Origin: Fusibacter paucivorans
GTDB lineage: Bacteria > Bacillota > Clostridia > Peptostreptococcales > Acidaminobacteraceae
Assembly (NCBI RefSeq): GCF_018390735.1
Contig: NZ_JAHBCL010000006.1
Span: 62,001 to 126,000 of the forward strand
Length of the DNA: 64,000 nt
Direction of reading: 5' to 3'
Below the pieces are notes generated by a model, which saw nothing but the letters and a program-made list of their open reading frames with translations, did not search any database and was not told where the DNA came from. Below are positions 34,065 through 42,814 of this stretch, one piece after another. The position numbers and the translations under genes are program-made. Each line of letters begins with the position of its first letter. Positions within the stretch are counted from its first letter, which is position 1.

Positions 34065-35778
34065 GAATTTCCTCCTTAAGCTTTATCTTTTCAAGATAAT
34101 GCGTCAGACGCGCTCGGGTATCAACAGCGCTTCGACTCGCCAACACATCATCTAAAAGTACAGAATCAACTTTCAGTGACTTCATTAAATATTTTACTTT
34201 TAGAACAGAAGGGGCGCTCATGCTGAGTTCGTCAAATCCCATTGCCAGCAGTACGGGAAGCGCCAGCGGGTCACCTGCCATTTCACCGCACATGCCAATC
34301 CAAATGCCATTAGCATGCGCCGCTGCTGCTACCATATTTATCGCATACAGCACAGATGGATGAAAATAGTCATAGCGATCACTTATTTTCGGATTACCAC
34401 GGTCAACAGCAAGTGTATACTGAGTCAAATCGTTGGTGCCTACGGAAAAGAAATCAACGACTTTTGCCAGACGTTCTGCCTGCATGACCGCTGCCGGTGT
34501 TTCAATCATAATACCAACTTCAATTGCTTCATCAAATGGCATCCCTGCTGTTCTGAGTTCAGCCTTGGCTTCATCAATCAGCGCCTTTGAATCGAGTACT
34601 TCTGATTCGCTGATAATCATCGGCAGCATAATCGCAGCTTTACCATAGTGCGAAGCTCTTAAGATCGCACGAATTTGCGTTTTAAACAGTTCCGGTTTAT
34701 CAAGACAAATCCGAATGGCGCGCCACCCTAGAAACGGATTGGCTTCTTCGCCAATTTCAAGATAATCTGCCGGCTTGTCACCGCCAATATCAAGTGTTCG
34801 TATCACACATAAATGCGGTTTCGCACGCTCGACAACATAGCGATACGCTTCGAATTGTTCATCCTCATCAGGCGCTTTCGCTTTGCCCATAAAGACAAAC
34901 TCCGTCCGATAGAGTCCAACCCCTTCAGCACCATTTGCCTTCATCGAATCAATATCCGTTGGATTACCAACATTAATCGCCAATGGCAGATGCATTCCGT
35001 CTTTTAATACGCTAGGCTGATCAACAATGGCATCATACTGCTTTGCCATCGCTTTAATTGCCGCAACACGTTCTTGATAACGCACTTTTACGGTTTCATC
35101 CGGTGAAATAATTATTTCTCCCGTCTCACCGTCTACATAAACAGTCTCACCGTTTTCAATCGCATCAATGTGGTTTCCAAGCCCGACAACTGTTGGTATC
35201 CCTTTGGTCTTTGCAATGATAACCGCATGTGAAGTCGTGCTGCCCTGACCGAGTATAATCGCGCCAACATGTTCTGATGTCATATTGGCAACCATTGACG
35301 GTTCAATATCATCACCACACAGCACGTGATAGCCAACAGCAATATCCGGCGCAGAAATGCCAAGCATGATTCTCACCATTCGTTTGCCAATGTCAATAAC
35401 ATCCTTACTGCGTTCTTTCAAGTACTCATCTTCAATCGCGCCGAGCATTGCCGCCATTTCATTTGCAGCATCCATCACAGCGCGCGGCGCCGATAGGCCG
35501 CCGCTAATCTTTGCTTCTATAGAATCTGTCAGCATGACATCGGTTATCATAAGCAGATGTGCATTTAGCACATCTGCCTGCGTTTGATCCGTTGCATTTT
35601 TAATCAATTCTTCTATTTGACCAACCGCCGCCTGCGATGCCTGTTGATAGGCACTTTTCTCATCTTCAATTGTCGATACAGCATAGCGATCGAGTACACC
35701 TTCAATATCTTCTGATAATGTCATTACGCTTGCTAAACATACGCCGTCTACGACGCCTTTTCCCATAATCTGCTTCAT
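34048..35778 (-). CDS. ptsI: PTS enzyme I (phosphoenolpyruvate-protein phosphotransferase), dha-linked
   Basis: The 576-aa protein is a full-length enzyme I: an N-terminal HPr-binding/phospho-His domain (active His in GQGSTTSHAVIIAKT), a linker, and a PEP-binding TIM barrel (GLYRTEFVFMGK, GTNDLTQYTLAVDR and GMCGEMAGDP). It autophosphorylates from PEP and passes phosphate to HPr. Placement inside the dha operon, next to its own HPr and DhaM, indicates a phosphorelay dedicated to dihydroxyacetone kinase. In E. coli the corresponding domains are fused in DhaM. It may still serve sugar PTS if no other ptsI exists. Confidence 0.94.
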   Translation of the reverse strand: MKQIMGKGVVDGVCLASVMTLSEDIEGVLDRYAVSTIEDEKSAYQQASQAAVGQIEELIKNATDQTQADVLNAHLLMITDVMLTDSIEAKISGGLSAPRAVMDAANEMAAMLGAIEDEYLKERSKDVIDIGKRMVRIMLGISAPDIAVGYHVLCGDDIEPSMVANMTSEHVGAIILGQGSTTSHAVIIAKTKGIPTVVGLGNHIDAIENGETVYVDGETGEIIISPDETVKVRYQERVAAIKAMAKQYDAIVDQPSVLKDGMHLPLAINVGNPTDIDSMKANGAEGVGLYRTEFVFMGKAKAPDEDEQFEAYRYVVERAKPHLCVIRTLDIGGDKPADYLEIGEEANPFLGWRAIRICLDKPELFKTQIRAILRASHYGKAAIMLPMIISESEVLDSKALIDEAKAELRTAGMPFDEAIEVGIMIETPAAVMQAERLAKVVDFFSVGTNDLTQYTLAVDRGNPKISDRYDYFHPSVLYAINMVAAAAHANGIWIGMCGEMAGDPLALPVLLAMGFDELSMSAPSVLKVKYLMKSLKVDSVLLDDVLASRSAVDTRARLTHYLEKIKLKEEIHEKDY

Positions 35779-35781
35779 TGC

Positions 35782-36048
35782 CTACGCCTCGTTAAAATTA
35801 TTGCCGATTAGTGTATCAAAAGCCTGCATGGCATCTGCTTCATCCGGCCCATCTATTGTAAGTTCAATTGTCTGTCCCATTTTTGCGCCCAATGACATCA
35901 CCATCAATAAGCTCTTTGCATCTGCACGTTTTTCACCGGCAACAATCGTTACTTTGCTTTCATAAGCACCTGCAAGTTTTACCAGCTCAGCCGCTGGTCG
36001 AGCATGTATGCCCAATTTATTTCCTAATGTATATGATTTTTGAATCAA
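35782..36048 (-). CDS. ptsH: HPr phosphocarrier protein, dha-linked
   Basis: The 88-aa protein is a canonical HPr with phosphoacceptor His15 (NKLGIHARPAAELV) and Ser46 (AKSLLMVMSLGAKMGQ), the site of HPr kinase in Firmicutes. It takes phosphate from the adjacent enzyme I and passes it to DhaM. The start is TTG with AGGAGG 5 bases upstream. It sits 3 bp before ptsI and 9 bp after dhaM. Retention of the Ser46 region means that it could also take part in carbon catabolite control. Confidence 0.94.
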   Translation of the reverse strand: MIQKSYTLGNKLGIHARPAAELVKLAGAYESKVTIVAGEKRADAKSLLMVMSLGAKMGQTIELTIDGPDEADAMQAFDTLIGNNFNEA

Positions 36049-36057
36049 GATGTCCTC

Positions 36058-36450
36058 CTACAATTTCTGCATGGCTTTTGCCATTTCTGCAGCTGCTTTT
36101 ACTTCTGCCAGTGTTGCGCCAATAGAAGCTTGTACGGCAGCACTAATAGCGCCTTCAACAATTGGCGCATCAGCAATAACAACCCGTGCCGCCACTTCTG
36201 GCTCTATAAGTTCAAATGCGGTTTCTGTGCTGATAATGGCACTGCCTAAATCAACCAATACCAGTACGCCATCACCCGAATCAGCGGCTGCAACTGCTTC
36301 GCTAATGCGTATCGCATCTGTTCCAATACTTCCGTCTGTCATGCCGCCTGCTGCAATAATCTTCTGATTAGCACCTGCCATTTGACCCGCTAAGGTTTTA
36401 ATGCCCTCTGCAATCTGCTCGCTATGAGAGACAATGACAATTCCTACCAT
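36058..36450 (-). CDS. dhaM: Dihydroxyacetone kinase phosphotransfer subunit (EIIA-Man domain)
   Basis: The 130-aa protein is the EIIA-type domain of DhaM, with His9 in GIVIVSHSEQIAEGI as the phosphorylation site. It accepts phosphate from HPr and rephosphorylates ADP bound to DhaL. The E. coli DhaM carries HPr and enzyme I-like domains in the same chain; here these functions are separate genes directly downstream, so this is the minimal one-domain form. Confidence 0.93.
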   Translation of the reverse strand: MVGIVIVSHSEQIAEGIKTLAGQMAGANQKIIAAGGMTDGSIGTDAIRISEAVAAADSGDGVLVLVDLGSAIISTETAFELIEPEVAARVVIADAPIVEGAISAAVQASIGATLAEVKAAAEMAKAMQKL

Positions 36451-36463
36451 AACAACCTCCCGT

Positions 36464-37084
36464 TTACGCTTTTAAATACTTGGTTGCGGTCTCAAGCATT
36501 AATGTAAATGAAGTTGCACCCGGATCTTGATGTCCGATGCTTCGATCGCCCAAATAGCTGGCGCGGCCTTTCGTCGCACGTATTGTCTTTGTAAATTCAA
36601 TGCCTTCATTCGCTGCGGCACATGCCTTTTCAAGTCCTTCTACTACAGATAGACCTTCAGCAACCGCCTGTTTCAGCGCATCTTGTGCCGGCATCATAGC
36701 ATCAAGCATGGTTTTTTCACCTTTAACGGCTTTACCGCGGTCTTGGATACCTTTTATCGCAGCCGCGAGCATTACTTCTGCCTCTTCAAGCGTCAGTGTT
36801 TCTTTTCCTTGTGCTTCGGCACCTGCTCTCATAAATGCCGTTCCATATAATGGCCCGCTTGCGCCGCCTACAGTAGAAAGCAGTGTCATCCCTAATTTTT
36901 TAAGTGATGCACCAATATCTGTATCCTCTTCTGTAAATTTCGTAATAACCGCTTCAAAACCTCGATTCATGTTGATACCGTGGTCAGCATCACCGATAGC
37001 CCCATCAAGCTCTGTTAAAAAAGCTTCTTGACTTGATATGGTCTCTTGGAGTGCTTGGATCATCCCAAACAATGTTTTGCTCAT
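36464..37084 (-). CDS. dhaL: Dihydroxyacetone kinase, ADP-binding subunit
   Basis: The protein of about 206 residues has the DhaL nucleotide motifs DGAIGDADHGINMNRGF (Mg-ADP binding Asp residues), GGASGPLYGTAF and a C-terminal GRASYLGDRSIGHQDPGA. It holds ADP as a cofactor that is rephosphorylated by DhaM and then phosphorylates dihydroxyacetone on DhaK. GGAGG upstream selects MSKTLF, 21 codons inside the track ORF. It is the first gene of the operon, about 40 bp downstream of a sigma-54 promoter. Confidence 0.94.
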   Translation of the reverse strand: MSKTLFGMIQALQETISSQEAFLTELDGAIGDADHGINMNRGFEAVITKFTEEDTDIGASLKKLGMTLLSTVGGASGPLYGTAFMRAGAEAQGKETLTLEEAEVMLAAAIKGIQDRGKAVKGEKTMLDAMMPAQDALKQAVAEGLSVVEGLEKACAAANEGIEFTKTIRATKGRASYLGDRSIGHQDPGATSFTLMLETATKYLKA

Positions 37085-37122
37085 AATTCGACCTCCATGT
37101 GATAGTGTTTGATTATAAAAAA

Positions 37123-37138
37123 AGCAAAATACATGCCA
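37123..37138 (-). promoter_or_regulatory. Sigma-54 (-24/-12) promoter of the dha operon
   Basis: On the minus strand TGGCATG-TATT-TTGC matches the consensus TGGCACGN4TTGC with one change, and GG and GC are 10 bases apart. It lies about 40 bp upstream of the dhaL start and downstream of a sigma-54 activator gene on the same strand. Confidence 0.86.
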
Positions 37139-37269
37139 ACTTTTCAAAGCGTGTATTTTGCTACATTTAAACGTGAACGATTACTAATGTTTGGTGTTTT
37201 TCGGTTCTTTATTTTAAAGAGTTGGTAATATCTCCCCAAAAATGTATTGTGCATTAAGCCGATAAAATG

Positions 37270-37289
37270 CGCTTTTTGAAAAACAAGCG
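37270..37289 (-). other. Imperfect palindrome, activator site or weak terminator
   Basis: CGCTT and AAGCG flank a T/A-rich centre (CGCTTTTTGAAAAACAAGCG). It lies 25 bp after the stop of the HPr-domain activator and about 140 bp upstream of the dha sigma-54 promoter. Both an upstream activator site and a weak terminator are possible. Confidence 0.35.
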
Positions 37290-37314
37290 TCCTACACTCG
37301 ATCATCATCTGCGC

Positions 37315-39372
37315 TTAATCGATCAAATGGTATTTCTTTGCTTTTGCCGATACCGTTTTATGGTTAATACCCAGCGCCTTACCGGCAGCATTGCAGCTTC
37401 CATATTGAAGCAGTGCATGTTCAATAATTCGCTTTTCGTAGGTCTCCCACGACTCTACTTTTCCGGAACTGACTTCGACAATTTCTGCTGTTTGAATCTC
37501 TGAAGACGGCATGTGTTCAATGACATATGACGGCAAGTCCTTTAATGTCACCACATCGCCTTCCAACAGCAATAATGTTCTTTCCAGCAGATTCTCCAGT
37601 TCTCGAATATTGCCAGGCCAAGGGTAGCTTATCAACGCGTCCATTACGCTGCGCGCATAGGTGACTTTCGATTTTGAAAGTTCTTCACAAATACGTTTTG
37701 TAAATGTCTCCACCAGTATTGCGATATCTTCTTTACGTTCTCGAAGCGGCGGCAATAGAATGGGAATAACGTTTAAGCGATAATAGAGATCTTCTCGAAA
37801 ACTTCCCTCTTTAACCAAATCTTCCAGCCTGCGATTTGTCGCTGCGATAATGCGGATGTCCAATTTAATCGTCTCTTCACCGCCAACACGCTGAAATTCC
37901 CTATTTTGGACAACTCTTAGCAGTTTTACCTGCATGTTTTTATCCATTTCACCGATTTCATCCAGAAAAATGGTGCCATTGTTGGCGAGTTCAAACTTAC
38001 CATATTTCGTTTTATAAGCACCTGTAAAAGCACCTTTTTCATGACCAAACAATTCGCTTTCCATCAGTGTCGGCGGAATTGCCGCACAGTTGACTCGGAT
38101 AAACGGTTCACCTGCGCGATCGCTGGAATAGTGTATCGCCTCGGCCATTAATTCTTTGCCTGTTCCGCTTTCGCCATTGATCATGACGGTATAACGGCTC
38201 CCGGCCGCTTTAGAGGCAATCGCCATCGCATCCATTATCTTGCCCCCAGTTCCAATGATACGGTCAAATGCAGGGCCAATCTTTTTGGTACGTATGAGTT
38301 CTTCTTCAAGATAAGCTGCTTTGGCTGATACCTTGTGCAGTTTATCCACCAGTTCTTTCACTGCCGTAATATCTTTCACAACGGATAAAACGCCAGTGCC
38401 GCGACCATCTACAATAATGGGCGTCACATTGGCAATAATCTGTGTCCCATTGCTTTTCGTGGTAATGCCGCCGATTATTTTTCGCCCAGAGTTCAGCACT
38501 TTTGCACGATTGCCTTTCGGTGCCACTTCCATAACATTTTTGCCAATGAGATTTTCATAGCTCTCACCACAAATTTTTTGGTAAGCCGCGTTAATGTACG
38601 TAATGACTCCCGTTTGATTAATCACACAGATGCCGTCTTGAACGGTTTCAAGAATCAATTGATATTTTTCTTTGAGTTCTTTAATTTCGTTAAGTTCCCA
38701 AGAGATATGGACCAGTTTTGTAATATCTTCAAAAATACTGATCGCGCCTTTACACGATTGATCAATCATAATCGGCGTCACATTTGAAACAACGGTAAAT
38801 TGGCCAATGCGATTGGTATAGGCAATTTCGGGTTTGAGCGTCTTAACCACTTGAGGCAACCTCGAATTGGGCAGTACATCGAGAATCTTTTTGCCGATTA
38901 CCGAGCTTGCGGACATACCGAAGATTCGTTCGGCCTCGCTATTAAACATGATAATGTCTTCTTTTTCATTGATTACGACAAGACCATTCGCAATATGTTT
39001 AAAAATATTGTCTGCCGTCAGTAAATTATTCTGTAAGATATCGTCAATTTTATAAATGGCATTTGGATCGCCAAAAGAAAAGCCCCCCTCTAAAAAGCGT
39101 TTCATTTCATCAGACGCTTCATTCGCAAGCTCGCCATAAGTCACAAGTTCCAAAATGTCATTTGCCTTAATCCGCAATTCGATTAAGAGTAAAATACTGT
39201 CTAGCGGCACTTCTGAATAACCGTCTTTTTGCACTTTAAAAATGACGTTATACCGGTTCTGAAGTTCTCCGGCCTTATGTACGACCATCGCTGCAACACG
39301 GGCATGCATACCTTTTTCATGTCGAAAAGTTACTTCTGTTCGGATACTATCTTGCGTGATGGTGTTGAGCAT
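37315..39372 (-). CDS. Sigma-54 activator with N-terminal HPr-like domain and two PAS domains
   Basis: The 685-aa protein begins with an HPr-like domain (about 10-95; TFRHEKGMHARVAAMVVHKA), keeping the phosphoacceptor His23 and Arg25 while the usual proline is Val. Two PAS domains follow (about 110-220 and 235-350). Next is an AAA+ activator domain (about 375-605; GESGTGKELMAE, GAFTGA, LDEIGEM), and a Fis-type helix-turn-helix at the C-terminus (AAGKALGINHKTVSAK). AGGAGGT precedes the ATG. It lies next to the sigma-54 dha operon with its own enzyme I and HPr, so phosphorylation by the PTS relay probably reports dihydroxyacetone or PEP status. That last point is inference. Confidence 0.87.
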   Translation of the reverse strand: MLNTITQDSIRTEVTFRHEKGMHARVAAMVVHKAGELQNRYNVIFKVQKDGYSEVPLDSILLLIELRIKANDILELVTYGELANEASDEMKRFLEGGFSFGDPNAIYKIDDILQNNLLTADNIFKHIANGLVVINEKEDIIMFNSEAERIFGMSASSVIGKKILDVLPNSRLPQVVKTLKPEIAYTNRIGQFTVVSNVTPIMIDQSCKGAISIFEDITKLVHISWELNEIKELKEKYQLILETVQDGICVINQTGVITYINAAYQKICGESYENLIGKNVMEVAPKGNRAKVLNSGRKIIGGITTKSNGTQIIANVTPIIVDGRGTGVLSVVKDITAVKELVDKLHKVSAKAAYLEEELIRTKKIGPAFDRIIGTGGKIMDAMAIASKAAGSRYTVMINGESGTGKELMAEAIHYSSDRAGEPFIRVNCAAIPPTLMESELFGHEKGAFTGAYKTKYGKFELANNGTIFLDEIGEMDKNMQVKLLRVVQNREFQRVGGEETIKLDIRIIAATNRRLEDLVKEGSFREDLYYRLNVIPILLPPLRERKEDIAILVETFTKRICEELSKSKVTYARSVMDALISYPWPGNIRELENLLERTLLLLEGDVVTLKDLPSYVIEHMPSSEIQTAEIVEVSSGKVESWETYEKRIIEHALLQYGSCNAAGKALGINHKTVSAKAKKYHLID

Positions 39373-39543
39373 AAAACCTCCTATGGTGATTATGTCATTA
39401 TTGTATCACATCTTGCCTAAAGTCGCATTTTGACGTCTGGTAATATTTCATCTAATTGAGAAAACTTTTTCTCAGCCTTACAAAGTCTCCTATGTGGCAA
39501 ACGGCTGTTCATCACCATCACGCCCCTCAGATAAAATTTGATA

Positions 39544-39577
39544 AAAAAAATCGGTCATTCAATCCGACCGATTTTTT
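39544..39577 (-). terminator. Terminator of the carbonic anhydrase gene
   Basis: AAAAAATCGGTC pairs with GACCGATTTTTT around a 9-base loop, directly after the stop codon at 39585. T runs flank both sides, so it may work in both directions. Confidence 0.88.
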
Positions 39578-39584
39578 GGCCTAT

Positions 39585-40142
39585 TTAGTTGCCGTCATGC
39601 ACAATCGTCAGCGCCCCGGTATCCGGCGACATAATCAAACCGTGAACGCGTACGTCTTTGGGAACGAGCGGGTGCGCTTCAATGATGCTAACGCTTTCAA
39701 GTATCGCAGATTCAACGGATTCAAATCCGTGCAGCCATTTTCGGATATCAATGCCCGCATTCGTCAGTGTATTGACCACCTCTTTATCAATGCCGCGCTC
39801 AACCATTTTGCCAACAACGACTTCACTGTTCAGATTACTCATACCACAGCCATAATGTCCCACGACAAAAATATCTTCGATGGCAAACTCATAAATGGCG
39901 ACGACAATGCTTCGTATAATACTGCCGAAAGGGTGCATCACCGTCGCGCCGGCATTCTTAACCAGCTTGGCATCGCCGTTTTTAATGTTCATTGCCTGCG
40001 GCAGCAGCTCTGTCAGTCGCGTATCCATGCAGGAAAGAATGAGCATTTTCTTTGCCGGTTCCTTATTGGTCTGAAATTGCGCATAACCTTCCGCTGCGAT
40101 AAACGCCTGATTATAAGTCATAATTTCTTCGAGTCTGTTCAA
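39585..40142 (-). CDS. Beta-class carbonic anhydrase
   Basis: The 185-aa protein has the zinc ligands Cys38, His96 and Cys99 (LILSCMDTRL and VVGHYGCGM), with the catalytic dyad Asp40/Arg42. It interconverts CO2 and bicarbonate in the cytoplasm. It is of the short bacterial type, near the plant-type beta clade of Firmicutes. The start is TTG with AGGAGGTG upstream. It is a single gene with its own terminator. It may supply bicarbonate for carboxylations, but its neighbours give no further clue. Confidence 0.92.
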   Translation of the reverse strand: MNRLEEIMTYNQAFIAAEGYAQFQTNKEPAKKMLILSCMDTRLTELLPQAMNIKNGDAKLVKNAGATVMHPFGSIIRSIVVAIYEFAIEDIFVVGHYGCGMSNLNSEVVVGKMVERGIDKEVVNTLTNAGIDIRKWLHGFESVESAILESVSIIEAHPLVPKDVRVHGLIMSPDTGALTIVHDGN

Positions 40143-40281
40143 GCGACACCTCCTGTTTTGTTATGATGTTCTCAATGCCGTTTTCATTGCAGCGCCTATC
40201 ATTGCTCTTCCATACAACGCTTACAAATTCACACGTCACTTACATCAATTATGAATATTATACAGGAAGGTATGCATTTGT

Positions 40282-40309
40282 CAAAACGGCTGACATCTAT
40301 GCCAGCCGT
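40282..40309 (-). terminator. Terminator of the DUF302 gene
   Basis: On the minus strand ACGGCTG pairs with CAGCCGT around a 10-base loop and is followed by TTTT. It lies 42 bp after the stop codon at 40351. Confidence 0.72.
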
Positions 40310-40350
40310 CTTACCATTTATATTACTTTTTAATTGTTAGCTGTCCTTCA

Positions 40351-40761
40351 TCAAATGTTGACTTCTTCTTCAGATACAACTTTATCAATGATATCTGTCA
40401 ATGCCATCTCAACTTCTTCCGCATAAGAGCGCAATAGGTCATCCGGCGTCAAGAGTGCTATAAGCTCAACAGGTCTGGGAAGTCCAATAAAAACTTCGCC
40501 ATCCTGTTCGTAAGCTGCCATTTTACATGGCAGGAAGTAACCGGTTTTAATCCATTCATTAAGTACTTTATCCGCTTTTGATGGATTGCATACTTCAAAT
40601 ACCCAAAAGTTATCCTGAAGTTCAAATCCCTTTTCTGAAAGTTTATCCTTAAAATTCAATTCCCACAAAACACCAAATCCTTGTGACGGCAACAGCGCTT
40701 TAAAGCGTTCAATCGTTGTCTTAAGGTCATAAGGTGATTTCTTTTCAACAATAAAATTCAT
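40351..40761 (-). CDS. DUF302 domain protein
   Basis: The protein of about 136 residues matches DUF302: SPYDLKTTIERFKALLPSQGFGVLWE, FWVFEVCNPSKADKVL and LPCKMAAYEQDGEVFIGL. The Cys in LPCK is conserved in the family. The function is unknown; members occur with sulfur and thiol metabolism genes. There is no signal peptide, so it is cytoplasmic. AGGAGGT upstream selects MNFIVE, 6 codons inside the track ORF. It stands alone with its own terminator. Confidence 0.82.
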   Translation of the reverse strand: MNFIVEKKSPYDLKTTIERFKALLPSQGFGVLWELNFKDKLSEKGFELQDNFWVFEVCNPSKADKVLNEWIKTGYFLPCKMAAYEQDGEVFIGLPRPVELIALLTPDDLLRSYAEEVEMALTDIIDKVVSEEEVNI

Positions 40762-40923
40762 TGCTACCTCCTTCTTCATTCTTACTGACGATTCAATTTG
40801 GTTTTAAGCATAATACTCACGCTTACTTCCCAGTAATGTTCTAACATGTTGCTTTAAAAACGTCCTTTTTATTATTGTGCTCCCATTGGATAAATGCCTT
40901 TAGCAATAGAGGGAATTATTTCT

Positions 40924-42600
40924 CTAAATAATATAGTCTGTTGCATCACGGTGAATCACTTGAAGATTCCGCTTAATAATCGCTTTTTCACGATACATGC
41001 GCTCATCAGCCAAATGAATCAACGCTTCGAGATTTGCTTGGCTCAACTCACTAATCCCTGAAACACCGTGGCTAAGGCTAATGACAAAAGCCGCTTCAGC
41101 AGTCTGGTTAAATCGCTGAACACCCTCTAAAATACGTTTCCAGATCACCTCGGCTTCTTGCGGCGTCGTACCGACAAAGCCAATAACGAACTCATCGCCG
41201 CCAAAACGGCAGAGCACGTCTTCATTGCGTATTTTTTCCTTCAACAGTTCAGCAGAAGTTTGAAGCAGCTTGTCACCCGCTTCATGCCCCAATGTATCGT
41301 TGACGACTTTTAAGCCGTTAACGTCAATAAAGCAGATTGAAAGTTGTTCATCATAGTCAGACAATATCTCTTCCAGTAAATCAAATCCCTTTCTTCGATT
41401 GTAAACGCCCGTCAGCGAATCAATTTCAGAAAAACGCTTTATTTTGGCACGTGTAAAACGACGACTTAAAAGAAACGGAAAAAATCCCAGCATCACAATG
41501 AACGCCATCATTAAAAACCATTTATAGCGTTCGACAACGCGCAAAAACATTGCCATTTGATCATTTGAAAATAAATAGCCGACGTCGCTCGTTTTTGAAA
41601 TAAATGACACCATCATCAGTCGTCCGGGATCATAAGCAATTAATGGTACCGTATGGAGTACGGTTGCTTCTGAGGCAACAGTCTCTTGGGTTAGTGCTTG
41701 ATAAATATAACCGCCGGCTTCTGTCTGTACTTTTCCGGTATCGTTCTCAAGCATTGCCACCCACGCCAGTGGATCGAGTCTGCCAAATGTTATTTCTGAA
41801 CGTTCTAAAATAGAATTGCCCCACGTTTGCGACGGATCCGGTGATACGAGATAATAGCCGTCACTGTCAAGTAACAACAGCTCACTGTCAGTCCCTTCCG
41901 AGAACTGTTCATAGAGCATCAGCAAGTCATCTAGTTTATAATTAATCACGAGAATACCTTCTGGCGAATCGCCTTTAAAAATTGGCGTCGAAAACCTGAC
42001 AACAGGATTATAAGGTTTCTCCACTTCATCATTCTCCACATTGAGATCCAGTGCTGAAATATGGATAGCACCATCAATGAGTTCTCGCGCTTTGACAAAA
42101 TATTCCCGTGAACGTTTATCCTGTAGTCCCGTTTCAGAGACAATCTCCGCACCAGTCGGCGTATTGATGACACGTACGCGCTCCATACCGTCTACACCGA
42201 TGAAGCGCACTTGATCATAATGCAAATGCGTCGATAAAAATTCGATGAAACGGACTGCCATCCTTTCTTCGGACAACGCCCTTTCGTTTATCGGCAAATC
42301 CGTATCTGCTGATATCAATGTTTTTAAATAGAGCAAATCAGAAACTGCTTCATCAAAAGAAGTACTGAACAGCTTTGCTTCTGCACTTAAAATATGCATT
42401 TCTTTATCGACAATGGAGGCTTTGAGTGCTGTATTGCTCTTTTCATCAACATAGACAATCAAACAAATGAGCGTCACTAAAATGACAGACATTAGCGCAA
42501 CATAAAAGGCGATATCTTTTGGCCTTATCGCTTCCTTACGGTAATGGTAAGGTTCAGAATGCCTCACCGCTCTCTTTTGTCCGTTTCGCTCATTGCTCAT
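40924..42600 (-). CDS. Diguanylate cyclase with extracellular dCACHE-like sensor
   Basis: The 558-aa protein has a membrane helix at about 30-50, an extracytoplasmic double-CACHE-like sensor (about 55-340), a second helix (about 350-372) and a C-terminal GGDEF domain (about 390-550) with the intact active site CRFGGDEFVIGF. It should make cyclic di-GMP in response to an external ligand. No RxxD inhibitory site lies just before GGDEF. GGAGGCGG precedes the ATG by 7 bases. It is a single gene. No EAL or HD-GYP phosphodiesterase is in the window. Confidence 0.88.
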   Translation of the reverse strand: MSNERNGQKRAVRHSEPYHYRKEAIRPKDIAFYVALMSVILVTLICLIVYVDEKSNTALKASIVDKEMHILSAEAKLFSTSFDEAVSDLLYLKTLISADTDLPINERALSEERMAVRFIEFLSTHLHYDQVRFIGVDGMERVRVINTPTGAEIVSETGLQDKRSREYFVKARELIDGAIHISALDLNVENDEVEKPYNPVVRFSTPIFKGDSPEGILVINYKLDDLLMLYEQFSEGTDSELLLLDSDGYYLVSPDPSQTWGNSILERSEITFGRLDPLAWVAMLENDTGKVQTEAGGYIYQALTQETVASEATVLHTVPLIAYDPGRLMMVSFISKTSDVGYLFSNDQMAMFLRVVERYKWFLMMAFIVMLGFFPFLLSRRFTRAKIKRFSEIDSLTGVYNRRKGFDLLEEILSDYDEQLSICFIDVNGLKVVNDTLGHEAGDKLLQTSAELLKEKIRNEDVLCRFGGDEFVIGFVGTTPQEAEVIWKRILEGVQRFNQTAEAAFVISLSHGVSGISELSQANLEALIHLADERMYREKAIIKRNLQVIHRDATDYII

Positions 42601-42683
42601 GGCAAAACCGCCTCCGTGATACTGTTTATGTTATCATTATTACCCCCACTTTATTATTTCACACATGCCTTTTAACAAAACAA

Positions 42684-42748
42684 AAATCCTCGCCCTTCCG
42701 ATATCACTAAACTTCATTAGCAATAACCGAAAACAGGCGAGGATATTT
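42684..42748 (-). terminator. Terminator of the BASS transporter gene
   Basis: ATCCTCGCC pairs with GGCGAGGAT around a loop of about 41 bases; on the minus strand ATTTTTGTTTTG follows. It lies about 70 bp after the stop codon at 42815. Confidence 0.62.
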
Positions 42749-42814
42749 TAATCATCATACTCTATTCAACATACTTTTTCTTGTTTTTGAACACTTAAAT
42801 GTCTCAAAATACCA

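Noticed and set aside
39456-40166. 236-aa plus-strand ORF
   Set aside because: It is the antisense shadow of the beta-carbonic anhydrase gene, which has conserved zinc ligands.
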